From: Candidatus Uhrbacteria bacterium
GTDB taxonomy: Bacteria; Patescibacteriota; Patescibacteriia; UBA9934; GWF2-40-263
Length of the DNA: 6,793 nucleotides
Direction: 5' to 3'
Assembly (NCBI GenBank): GCA_018700535.1
Contig: JABITQ010000011.1
Location: forward strand, 1-6,793
Of this stretch, positions 1 through 6,260 are shown piece after piece (the first letter of the stretch is position 1; each line of letters begins with the position of its first letter). The position numbers were made by a program, and so were the translations under genes. The notes under the pieces are model-generated. The model was given only the letters and a program-made list of their open reading frames with translations, was not told where the DNA came from and ran no database searches.

Positions 1-2
1 AG

Positions 3-824
3 GAAGGGCTTGCGCACGCCGAAGTTGTTGCAGGAGCGCTTGCACGATCACTAAACGTGCATTTGAAAATTGAAACAGGGACATCGAGGCAAGGTGTTTT
101 TGTCGATGATGTTGAGGACTTGCTTAATGACCTGCGTAGGATGCAACATGTGTCTTTAAGCGGTGTCTCTACACATTTCGCTAACATCGAAGATTCAGGG
201 AACCCTCAGTATGCAACGATGCAGTTTGGAAAGTTCCAAGAGGCGATAGGGCGCATACATGACTATGGGTTTACACCTGAGTTCATTCATTGTGCTTGCT
301 CAGCTGCGATTATCATCTATCCTGATACCCATGGAACGCTTGTACGCAGCGGAATCTCAACCTACGGCATTTGGTCGTCTGACCTCGTTGCTTCCACTGT
401 AAGAGACAGACATCTCAAATGCGACTTGGAGCCTGTGCTGTCGTGGAAAACACGTGTAGCGCAAGTAAAGTCCTATCCTGTTGGGACCCCAATTAGTTAC
501 GGGCTTACAGAGGTGCTCAAAAAGCGCAGCCGTGTTGCAGTGTTGCCGGTTGGATATTCAGATGGTTATGACAGGAGGCTGTCATCTGTTGGGGAAGTAA
601 TAATCAAAGGATATCGATGTAAGGTTCTGGGGCGTGTTTGTATGAACATGATGATGGTAGACGTTTCAGACGTTCCAGACTTACAAAAAGAAGATGAGGT
701 GATGTTGCTCGGAAAAGAAGGACGACATGTTGTCTCAGCAGAATTCCTTGCCATAAAGGCAGGGACGATCCCATATGAACTCCTAGCACGCATCAATCCA
801 ACACTTCCACGAATCGTTGTTTAA
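3..824 (+). CDS. alr: Alanine racemase, C-terminal three quarters (5' end outside window)
   Basis: PLP-dependent enzyme that interconverts L- and D-alanine in the cytoplasm and supplies D-alanine for peptidoglycan. The frame is open from the window edge, so the true start and the PLP-binding lysine lie upstream; 273 residues are visible, and the usual family length is about 370. Family landmarks seen in order: the barrel strand HLKIETG, the THFAN histidine segment, HCACSAA (the phosphate-binding position), the LVRSGISTYG arginine, the second catalytic tyrosine in ISYGL, PVGYSDGYDRR, and the GRVCMN substrate loop. One oddity is that the family's usual Asn-Ser at the PLP phosphate site reads Cys-Ser here. 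The next gene starts one base after the stop, so the two are probably co-transcribed. The internal ATG at 57 falls inside the conserved barrel and is not the start. Confidence 0.93.
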   Translation, partial: EGLAHAEVVAGALARSLNVHLKIETGTSRQGVFVDDVEDLLNDLRRMQHVSLSGVSTHFANIEDSGNPQYATMQFGKFQEAIGRIHDYGFTPEFIHCACSAAIIIYPDTHGTLVRSGISTYGIWSSDLVASTVRDRHLKCDLEPVLSWKTRVAQVKSYPVGTPISYGLTEVLKKRSRVAVLPVGYSDGYDRRLSSVGEVIIKGYRCKVLGRVCMNMMMVDVSDVPDLQKEDEVMLLGKEGRHVVSAEFLAIKAGTIPYELLARINPTLPRIVV

Positions 825-825
825 T

Positions 826-1677
826 ATGGCAAGACGAAATCATGTTCGTAGAACGGCTAGAAAAAGCTACCATTCTCGTTCATACAAAAATCCATTTTTT
901 CAAAAGAAAACCACCATCCCGTGGAAAGGTATTCTCGTTGCTGTTATTTGCACATCAACTATTGTCTTTGGTGTTGTAACACTGCTTAGTAATAGTCGTT
1001 TCAAAATCAACAACGTTGATATCGGTGGACTCGAGCACATCTCACGTCCTGAGCTTGAGTCCGTAATTTCGACTTATCTTGATAAACCAGCCTCGATTTT
1101 CTTTAAACGATCAAATGCCTTTTTGTTTGATCGCGAGCAATTAGTGTCTGCTATCTCAGATAGGTTCACATTTGCAGATGTTGAGGTTTCAACATCTGGT
1201 GACACATTGTTTTTAACGATTACTGAACGCACCTCAAATTTGATTTGGCAAACAGGGGATAGGGGTTATATTATCGACCTTGAAGGCATTGTTGTGCGCG
1301 AGTTTTTTGTAAGCGAGCTTAGTGAGGTGGGGTTCAATTCTGCGCTAAACGACCTCCCTGTCTTTTCTGACATTAACAATCTTGAAGTGGAGATCGGTGG
1401 AACAGTGCTCACAGCAAATGAGATCACTGGCGCCTTTACGTTTCATGACCACCTTAAGCAACAAGGAATCGATTTCACACGCACAGATATTGATAGGCTA
1501 GCAGGGAAGTGGGTGAGTGTTGAGACTGTAGATGGCTATAGCATTCTGTTTGATCCTACAGCGGATGTTGACGAGCAAGCCTCTCGACTCAAGACGCTTT
1601 TAGAAACTGAGGTCGGGGAAGGGGATGATCTTCAGTATATTGATTTACGTTTTGGTGATCACATTTATTTCCGCTAA
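826..1677 (+). CDS. ftsQ: FtsQ/DivIB-type POTRA cell division protein
   Basis: Predicted bitopic divisome protein of 283 residues that would link FtsL/FtsB-like partners to septal peptidoglycan synthesis. Visible layout: a very basic cytoplasmic N-terminus (about residues 1-34, many Arg/Lys), one transmembrane helix (about 36-55), a POTRA domain (about 59-135, opening FKINNVDIGGLEHIS), then the FtsQ beta domain with IWQTGDRGYIIDLEG (139-154) and the typical closing strand YIDLRFGDHIYFR at the C-terminus. The ATG at 826 is preferred because it gives a basic start and sits one base after the alr stop. A TTG at 817 would add three residues and overlap alr by 8 bases. Neither start has a clear Shine-Dalgarno site, so translational coupling to alr is likely. 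The family call rests on architecture and the two end motifs; sequence divergence from model FtsQ is large. Confidence 0.85.
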   Translation: MARRNHVRRTARKSYHSRSYKNPFFQKKTTIPWKGILVAVICTSTIVFGVVTLLSNSRFKINNVDIGGLEHISRPELESVISTYLDKPASIFFKRSNAFLFDREQLVSAISDRFTFADVEVSTSGDTLFLTITERTSNLIWQTGDRGYIIDLEGIVVREFFVSELSEVGFNSALNDLPVFSDINNLEVEIGGTVLTANEITGAFTFHDHLKQQGIDFTRTDIDRLAGKWVSVETVDGYSILFDPTADVDEQASRLKTLLETEVGEGDDLQYIDLRFGDHIYFR

Positions 1678-1760
1678 ATTGATGGTGAGTGTTGTTATGT
1701 GTCGCAAAATTATTGGGACCTGGTAGCAGAGGGCAGGGGAGATGATGAAGAGAAAAATAG

Positions 1761-1820
1761 AGGTACTAGCATACCCTCAAAATCGTTACAGGCGATTTGG
1801 TGAATCTGATGCTAGTGTCT
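1761..1820 (+). other. Nested hairpin, possible structured RNA
   Basis: An outer 12-bp stem pairs 1761-1772 (AGGTACTAGCAT) with 1809-1820 (ATGCTAGTGTCT): 10 Watson-Crick pairs and two G-U pairs, including a perfect 8-bp core. Inside it, AAATCG (1780-1785) pairs with CGATTT (1793-1798) around a 7-base loop. The terminator-like hairpin at 1838-1866 follows 17 bases later, so a short RNA ending there, either independent or a processed ftsQ 3' end, is possible. The G-U pairs make the structure somewhat more likely on the + strand RNA. No known RNA family was recognised. Confidence 0.35.
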
Positions 1821-1837
1821 AGGTGCACAAATATTTA

Positions 1838-1866
1838 AAAACTTGATCTCATGCGGATCAAGTTTT
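1838..1866. terminator. Bidirectional intrinsic terminator candidate
   Basis: A perfect 11-bp inverted repeat, AAAACTTGATC (1838-1848) and GATCAAGTTTT (1856-1866), surrounds a 7-base loop. The stem itself supplies TTTT at its 3' side on the + strand. On the - strand five T residues follow, then an AT-rich tail. It lies between convergent genes, which suits termination of alr-ftsQ from the left and of the wecG-like to small-membrane-protein operon from the right. The stem is AT-rich, so its strength is uncertain. Confidence 0.7.
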
Positions 1867-1932
1867 CTGATTTTGTATAAATAGTTTTTTGCGTCTCTGC
1901 TTAAGTGTTTACAGGTATTTATGCAGATTCAT

Positions 1933-1991
1933 ACATTCGCTCTAAGACTCTCAAGGTACCCTAGTACCCCATAAACGCTTAGAGCGAATGT
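1933..1991. repeat. Perfect 14-bp inverted repeat with inner hairpin
   Basis: ACATTCGCTCTAAG (1933-1946) is matched exactly by its reverse complement at 1978-1991. The 31-base interval contains a second hairpin, GGTAC (1955-1959) with GTACC (1964-1968) around CCTA. No T tract follows on either strand, so this is not a standard intrinsic terminator. It could be an RNA structure, a protein-binding or recombination site, or a mobile-element remnant. Confidence 0.6.
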
Positions 1992-2014
1992 CGCATAACC
2001 CTTATTGTGCGACA
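1989..2014. repeat. 7-bp inverted repeat overlapping the 14-bp repeat
   Basis: TGTCGCA (1989-1995) is matched by TGCGACA (2008-2014) with a 12-base loop. Its left arm shares 3 bases with the right arm of the preceding 14-bp stem, so the two helices cannot both form fully. The same TGTCGCA also occurs at 1700-1706, giving the right arm two possible partners. Confidence 0.4.
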
Positions 2015-2033
2015 CAAGATACTTAGTTAATAA

Positions 2034-2237
2034 TTAACCAAATATTCCTGATAGATAGACTGTAGAAAGGATAATCACCCCCATCACAAATAACAAGATC
2101 CCCAGCATTACCAATGACATAATCAAGCCGTCGTCATTTGCCGCGCCTTTGATGACAACAACACTCACTCCAACAAACGCGAGCACTGGTACTACCGTAA
2201 AGATCCAACCGATAAATTTTAAAACAAATGGGAGCAT
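2034..2237 (-). CDS. Small two-helix membrane protein, function unknown
   Basis: A 67-residue hydrophobic protein with two predicted transmembrane helices, about residues 4-29 and 38-63, joined by a short loop with KGAANDDG. It would form a small hairpin in the membrane. Its ATG is one base downstream of the TAG stop of the M23 hydrolase gene and has no Shine-Dalgarno site, so it should be translated by reinitiation as the last gene of the operon. Its position suggests an envelope role, perhaps with the hydrolase, but no family was recognised. The stop codon lies in a palindrome, GTTAATAATTAAC (2026-2038). Confidence 0.7.
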   Translation of the reverse strand: MLPFVLKFIGWIFTVVPVLAFVGVSVVVIKGAANDDGLIMSLVMLGILLFVMGVIILSTVYLSGIFG

Positions 2238-2238
2238 A

Positions 2239-3435
2239 CTAGTACGACATCAAATAATTTAGCGGGTTCGTTGGTAGTCCATTTTTTCTCACTTCAAAAT
2301 GCAAATGTGGTCCAGTAGAAAAACCGGTTGATCCGACAGATCCTATCCTCTCTCCCCTACCGACAAACTGGTCAGTTGAAACATTGACGCTAGACATATG
2401 CGCGTACAACGTTGCTACGCCGTCTGCGTGGATGACCATGACATAATTGCCGTACAAACGCCCCACACGCGTCCATGCGACGTATCCAGGGGCTGCTGAT
2501 GTTACTGCTAGTCCTGTTGGACCAGGTAGATCAAGACCTGAGTGTTCAAACAGGTGTCTGAACGGGTATGAAGCGTCGTGAAAGTACGAGGAGATTCCAC
2601 GCACCGTTGGGTCGATTGGCCATGACAAAACAGAACTATCTCCAAGATTGTCATTTGCTTTTAGCTTGCCTTCAATTTCAGATTGCAATGAGAGGATCTG
2701 CTGGTTGATGAACGACTGCTCCTCACGCAGCTGTGTTAAGAGGCGTTGAAACTCAGCCTCTGATTGTTGTGTGTAGTTGATCAAGACAACCTTTGCTAAT
2801 TCTTCTTGCTCAAGTAAGGCGACTTCGTTTTCGAGTGCGTGCTCAAGCTCTACAAGCTGGTCGCGCTTGCTCTCTTGGTTGTCGCGTTTTTCTGAAAGCT
2901 GGATTTTTGATTTTGCCGCTGCGTCTGCAGCTTCTTTTAAGTCTGTACTAACCGTCTCAAGTTGTTCTAGCTCGTCGAATAACTCAGAGAGTGATTCGTT
3001 TCCAAACAATGTCTGTAGTGGAAGCGTGTTATCAACGACTTGAATTTTACGTAGGACGTCAGCAATCAGATCTTGCTGCCGCGCAAGTTGCTTTACGATT
3101 TTTTGAACGTCGAGATCGATCGCTCTAATTTCTGCATTCACCAAGTCGACTTCTTCTCCAGTTTGCTCAATTTCAAGCTCGCTCTTTGCCATGCGGTTGT
3201 CGAGGATGTCTACCTCCACACGAAGCGTTGCAGTCTCTGCTTGTTTTTCAGCAATCTTACTTTTGTACCCTTCGATCTGCCGATTAATCTGGTCGATGTT
3301 GTTGCGCTTAAAATCAATCTCTTGATTAATGACTGTAATGTCATCGCTTGCATGCGCAATCAAAAATCCAGCGCTAAACAGAAGCGCTGTGATTAATGTT
3401 GTTCCGAAGATGATACGAACCCCCTTATGTGTCAT
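2239..3435 (-). CDS. Secreted coiled-coil M23 peptidoglycan hydrolase (EnvC/NlpD-like layout)
   Basis: A predicted exported zinc endopeptidase or hydrolase activator of 398 residues that acts on peptidoglycan cross-links, probably at cell separation. Visible parts: a signal peptide (about residues 1-29, basic start, hydrophobic core, AHA-S cleavage site), long heptad-rich coiled coils (about 32-130 and 155-262), and a C-terminal LytM/M23 domain (about 280-398). All zinc and catalytic positions are present: H298 and D302 in HSGLD, H346 in YAHMS, H377 and H379 in GPHLHF. It could therefore be an active enzyme, unlike E. coli EnvC, which is a degenerate activator. The ATG at 3435 overlaps the gltX stop as ATGA and begins the signal peptide. 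A longer reading from 3495 lies inside gltX and would bury the signal peptide, so it was rejected. Confidence 0.9.
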   Translation of the reverse strand: MTHKGVRIIFGTTLITALLFSAGFLIAHASDDITVINQEIDFKRNNIDQINRQIEGYKSKIAEKQAETATLRVEVDILDNRMAKSELEIEQTGEEVDLVNAEIRAIDLDVQKIVKQLARQQDLIADVLRKIQVVDNTLPLQTLFGNESLSELFDELEQLETVSTDLKEAADAAAKSKIQLSEKRDNQESKRDQLVELEHALENEVALLEQEELAKVVLINYTQQSEAEFQRLLTQLREEQSFINQQILSLQSEIEGKLKANDNLGDSSVLSWPIDPTVRGISSYFHDASYPFRHLFEHSGLDLPGPTGLAVTSAAPGYVAWTRVGRLYGNYVMVIHADGVATLYAHMSSVNVSTDQFVGRGERIGSVGSTGFSTGPHLHFEVRKNGLPTNPLNYLMSY

Positions 3436-4901
3436 GAAAGCTTTTCTACAGCCGTTGTAAGACGTGCTACAGCCTCCTCCTTGCCGAGAACCCAAGCCAT
3501 ATCAAATGGGCCTGGTGAGTTCTTTTGTCCTGACAACGCAACGCGCATTGGCCACAGCACGTTTCCATTACTCAACTCGTTACTACTAATATACTCCTTT
3601 ACCACCTCTTCGATCAATTCTTTTTTGCTAAATGTTGCGTCGTCGATAGATTCGATTACAACCAACACATCGGTGAGTTGCTTCAAAGCATCAGCTTTGT
3701 CTGACTTTTTCCACACAAGAATCTCGTCATCGTACTCAGGAGTTGTTGTGTACATCTGTGTACGCTCAAGCATTTCATTGAGTACAGTAAGGCGTTCTTT
3801 TTCTACAACAAGCATCTTTGAAAGCAATTCAGAATCAACAGACTCCCCTGCTTCGTCAAAAATATTCTGTGTCTTTTTTACAAGCTCATCATGGTCCATT
3901 GCTTTGATGTACACACCGTTCATCCATCCGAGCTTTACAGGATCAAAAATCGCGCCACTCTTATTAATCTTTTTAAGATCAAAAGCGTCGATCAACTCTT
4001 GCATTGAATAAACCTCTTGATCGCCAGACGGGTTGAATCCGAGAAGTGCTACAAAGTTGTTAAGTGCTTCAGGCAAGTATCCCTTTTTCAAGAAGTCCTC
4101 AACAGCAACGTCACCCTGACGTTTTGAGAGCTTAGACTTGTCTGGGTTTAGAATGAGTGGCAAGTGCGCAAATACTGGAAGCGTAAAGTTAAACGCATTG
4201 TAAAGCACAACGTGCTTTGGAACAGATGAAATCCATTCTTCACCACGAACCACATGTGTCACACCCATCAAGTGATCGTCGACAACTACTGCGAGATGGT
4301 ATGTAGGAAACCCATCTGCCTTCACAAGCACCTGATCATCGATCTCAGAATTACTAATAGTAATTGATCCACGTACTTCATCTGCAAACGTTGTCTCACC
4401 ATCTGGAATCTGCAAACGAACAACGTATGACTCCCCTGCCTCAATGCGTTTTAGAGCCTCTGCCTGATCAAGACCAACGCATTTACGATCGTACTTTGTT
4501 TGCATCTTTGCAATCTGCTGCTGCTTTCGCACTTCGTCCAGACGCTCTTTTGAGCAAAAACAGTAATACGCATGTCCTCCGTCTAATAGCTTCTGCGCGT
4601 GCTCTTTGTAAATATCAAGACGTTCAGACTGAACATATGGCCCATTGTCTCCTACTGAAGTAATGCTGCCATCTTCGTTTAATACCGGTCCTTCGTCATG
4701 GTTAATTCCAGCGACTTTTAATGTTGTGAGTAAATTCTCAACAGCACCTTCTACAAGTCTTGATTGATCAGTGTCTTCAACACGTAATAAAAATGTTCCC
4801 CCAAGCTTCTTTGCGAGCAAGTAATTATAGAGTGCTGTACGCAGCGATCCGATATGGAGGTAGCCAGTCGGTGACGGAGGGAATCTTGTTTTGATACTCA
4901 T
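3432..4901 (-). CDS. gltX: Glutamyl-tRNA synthetase
   Basis: A class I aminoacyl-tRNA synthetase that charges tRNA-Glu in the cytoplasm; at 489 residues it has typical family length. The N-terminal Rossmann fold carries PPSPTGYLHIGS (8-19), with HIGS as the HIGH signature. The zinc-ribbon positions C114, C116, Y137 and C141 are all present. VVRGEEWISSVPKH (217-230) and the KMSKS equivalent KLSKR (257-261) follow, then the helical anticodon-binding region (about 330-489). The upstream glycosyltransferase stop is 5 bases away. There is no Shine-Dalgarno site, so translation is probably coupled. If this lineage lacks GlnRS and uses GatCAB, as is common in Patescibacteria, the enzyme would be non-discriminating; the window does not show this. 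Confidence 0.97.
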   Translation of the reverse strand: MSIKTRFPPSPTGYLHIGSLRTALYNYLLAKKLGGTFLLRVEDTDQSRLVEGAVENLLTTLKVAGINHDEGPVLNEDGSITSVGDNGPYVQSERLDIYKEHAQKLLDGGHAYYCFCSKERLDEVRKQQQIAKMQTKYDRKCVGLDQAEALKRIEAGESYVVRLQIPDGETTFADEVRGSITISNSEIDDQVLVKADGFPTYHLAVVVDDHLMGVTHVVRGEEWISSVPKHVVLYNAFNFTLPVFAHLPLILNPDKSKLSKRQGDVAVEDFLKKGYLPEALNNFVALLGFNPSGDQEVYSMQELIDAFDLKKINKSGAIFDPVKLGWMNGVYIKAMDHDELVKKTQNIFDEAGESVDSELLSKMLVVEKERLTVLNEMLERTQMYTTTPEYDDEILVWKKSDKADALKQLTDVLVVIESIDDATFSKKELIEEVVKEYISSNELSNGNVLWPMRVALSGQKNSPGPFDMAWVLGKEEAVARLTTAVEKLS

Positions 4902-4906
4902 AACAA

Positions 4907-5719
4907 TTATTTTGATTTCAGTTGTTTCAATACTTCTGGCAACACACGTTTGCAGGCCGCAATAAAGTCCTGCTCTTTTGCTGCCTCGCGCGCAACCATT
5001 ATTGGAAAGATAATTGATGCGCTCGCAATACGGTTTGAACGCTTTGGTTCAATCAATGCTCGCCACACCCACTCCAGCCCCGCGGTCTGCATCCAGTCTG
5101 GACCACGCTTGCGTTGCCCAGAGATCATGTCTAGTGCACCACCGACGCCAATCATTATTTTTACACCGGACGTTTGATGCTTCAAGGCTTCCATGAACGC
5201 CTCCTGCTTTTGTTGGCCAAGTGCTACTGCAATGATATCAGGTTTGATGCGTTCGATCTCATCAAGTGTCCCCTGCGAGATTTCTACATGGTGATTGTTC
5301 AAAACAACTTTTCCTGGATCGTGCACAGAAATACTTACATTCGCATGAGTATCTCTCAATCGTTTTCTCGCACCCTCTGCAGCACCAGGATCACCACCGA
5401 TAAGCATAATGTTCTTTTGCTCATCTGCCGCAAGCTTTGCAAGTGTAAGCAGCAAGTCAACGCCCGGATATCGATTGATAAGAAGACCAGGGCCAAGTGC
5501 GGCGATGGCGTAACGCAGAGAGACAGAGTCTGCGACGGCAAGATCAGCTCTGTTGAGTCGTTCTAAGAATTCTGGATTCTTAGTAGCCGCAAGAACAAAC
5601 TCTGCGTTTGGTGTCACGATGATTCTTGGTCGATTTTCACCTAACCAACCCCTTAGCTTTCTAAGGACTTCCTCTCTTGAATAATCATGAATTTGTACAC
5701 CAAACAACGTGTGTCTCAT
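4907..5719 (-). CDS. WecG/TagA/CpsF family (GT26) glycosyltransferase
   Basis: A predicted cytoplasmic, membrane-associated glycosyltransferase of 270 residues. Relatives add an N-acetylmannosamine-type sugar to undecaprenyl-diphosphate-linked GlcNAc in teichoic acid or surface polysaccharide synthesis. Family landmarks: TPNAEF (36-41), the catalytic-Asp region VADSVS (62-67), RYPGVDL (83-89), the Rossmann strand IMLIGGDPGAAEGA, LGQQKQEAF (167-175), GVGGALDMISGQRKRGP (191-207) and the LEWVWR...EPKR end (215-227). One oddity is that the usual Asp-Gly-x-Gly reads Asp-Ser-Val-Ser, replacing both glycines next to the presumed catalytic D64. The acceptor and donor cannot be told from sequence. It is the first gene of the leftward operon, with a promoter almost on the ATG and no Shine-Dalgarno site, so it may be translated from a nearly leaderless mRNA. 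Confidence 0.93.
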   Translation of the reverse strand: MRHTLFGVQIHDYSREEVLRKLRGWLGENRPRIIVTPNAEFVLAATKNPEFLERLNRADLAVADSVSLRYAIAALGPGLLINRYPGVDLLLTLAKLAADEQKNIMLIGGDPGAAEGARKRLRDTHANVSISVHDPGKVVLNNHHVEISQGTLDEIERIKPDIIAVALGQQKQEAFMEALKHQTSGVKIMIGVGGALDMISGQRKRGPDWMQTAGLEWVWRALIEPKRSNRIASASIIFPIMVAREAAKEQDFIAACKRVLPEVLKQLKSK

Positions 5720-5730
5720 ATATAAACGGA

Positions 5731-5758
5731 ATGATAGCAGAATTGATGATTTTGACGA
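5731..5758 (-). promoter_or_regulatory. Extended -10 promoter for the leftward operon
   Basis: On the - strand, TGCTATCAT (5739-5731) is an extended -10 element and TCGTCA (5758-5753) a partial -35 match, 16 bases apart. Transcription would start about 5 to 7 bases before the ATG at 5719, leaving a very short leader, consistent with the lack of a Shine-Dalgarno site there. Confidence 0.55.
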
Positions 5759-5775
5759 GGGTTAACACTAATTCA

Positions 5776-5804
5776 TTGACAAAAATCAATTTTTCGCATA
5801 TTCT
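5776..5804 (+). promoter_or_regulatory. Consensus sigma-70-type promoter of the two-gene cassette
   Basis: TTGACA (5776-5781), a perfect -35, is followed after exactly 17 bases by TATTCT (5799-5804). The start site would be near 5811, about 24 bases before the ATG at 5835. An inverted repeat, ATTGA (5775-5779) and TCAAT (5786-5790), overlaps the -35 and could be an operator. AAGGG at 5823-5827 is the likely ribosome-binding site for the first gene. Confidence 0.75.
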
Positions 5805-5834
5805 CATCCGTCACTCAAGCAAAAGGGACATAGG

Positions 5835-6158
5835 ATGAATATCGTAGTTTTTGCGAATGACAGGTTCTACTCAAGTAGCACAGGACTTCTTGAGGATCTC
5901 CGTCGCAACCACACAGTATGGACCTGCCAGGATGACATCGACTTTGGTGATGACTGGGATACTGAAGTGAGCAACGCCGTGACTTCATGCGATCTCATTG
6001 TTGTTGTGGCGAACAAGGACAATGATCTGGTATTCAATCAGGGAGGTCCAAGCTGCACTGCAGATGACCTTCCGAGGTTTTTCCCAGACCATAGAACAGT
6101 TCGATGCAGACCGCACGACGGCGCTGACGATGTATTGCATCGAGCTAGCGAAAACTGA
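5835..6158 (+). CDS. Small TIR-like domain protein, probably frame-disrupted
   Basis: As read, 107 residues. The first 65 or so resemble the front half of a TIR domain: strand MNIVVFAND, helix STGLLEDLRRN, then HTVW...DDIDFGDDW followed by helix TEVSNAV and strand CDLIVVVAN, matching the common TIR order in which G.VW, D..I..GD.W, E...I and D..vVV.S follow one another. In TIR domains the next segment carries the catalytic Glu in a helix. Here that segment, NQ then EVQAALQMTF, appears only if the reading shifts +1 near 6039-6041 (the ggg of cagggagg). The in-frame tail from about 6042 is rich in Arg, His, Pro and Cys and looks like a shadow. The start has a Shine-Dalgarno site and a strong promoter. 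TIR domains often cleave NAD or make signals in phage defence. The assignment is from pattern only, and a 2'-deoxyribosyltransferase-like fold is an alternative. Confidence 0.5.
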   Translation: MNIVVFANDRFYSSSTGLLEDLRRNHTVWTCQDDIDFGDDWDTEVSNAVTSCDLIVVVANKDNDLVFNQGGPSCTADDLPRFFPDHRTVRCRPHDGADDVLHRASEN

Positions 6159-6163
6159 ACGTA

Positions 6164-6260
6164 CGAGGGGTTCGTCTGAACCCCTCGCTACTCCACTTGT
6201 GTACAGACAACCTCTGTGTGTTTACAAGTGGGAAAGCCCTAGACTCGGCCTCCGTCGAGT
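6164..6260 (+). promoter_or_regulatory. Structured RNA spacer between the two cassette genes
   Basis: Three hairpins follow the TGA at 6156-6158. The first is a perfect 10-bp stem, CGAGGGGTTC (6164-6173) with GAACCCCTCG (6178-6187), around the tetraloop GTCT. The second pairs CCACTTGT (6193-6200) with ACAAGTGG (6224-6231) and encloses ACAGA/TCTGT (6203-6207, 6213-6217). The third pairs ACTCG (6243-6247) with CGAGT (6256-6260). No T tract follows, so it is not a plain terminator. It could protect or process the mRNA, or regulate the second gene. Confidence 0.5.

Larger units (their letters stand above)
1678..2033. other. Intergenic gap between convergent genes, rich in inverted repeats
   Basis: This 356-base stretch separates the stop of the FtsQ-like gene from the stop of the leftward operon. 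I see no convincing protein gene. It holds at least four inverted-repeat structures, listed separately, which is far more than transcription termination alone would need. A 9-bp inverted pair, TGTGTCGCA at 1698-1706 and TGCGACACA at 2008-2016, brackets nearly the whole gap. Confidence 0.7.

Noticed and set aside
1742..1822. 26-codon reading frame after a purine-rich AGGGGAG run, ending just before the terminator hairpin
   Set aside because: The peptide (MMKRKIEVLAYPQ onward) matches nothing I know, the purine run abuts the ATG too closely, and the same bases form a 12-bp nested hairpin, which explains the sequence better.
1876..1881. TATAAA in TGTATAAAT as a -10 element for a rightward promoter
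   Set aside because: No -35 match occurs 16 to 18 bases upstream, and the segment is the AT-rich tail of a terminator with no gene following.
1933..1991. The 14-bp inverted repeat as an intrinsic terminator or dif site
   Set aside because: No T tract follows on either strand, and the arms do not resemble the known XerCD dif half-sites.
2239..3495. Longer M23 reading starting at 3495
   Set aside because: The extra 20 residues lie inside gltX and would precede and bury a clean signal peptide; the ATG at 3435 overlapping the gltX stop is the natural start.
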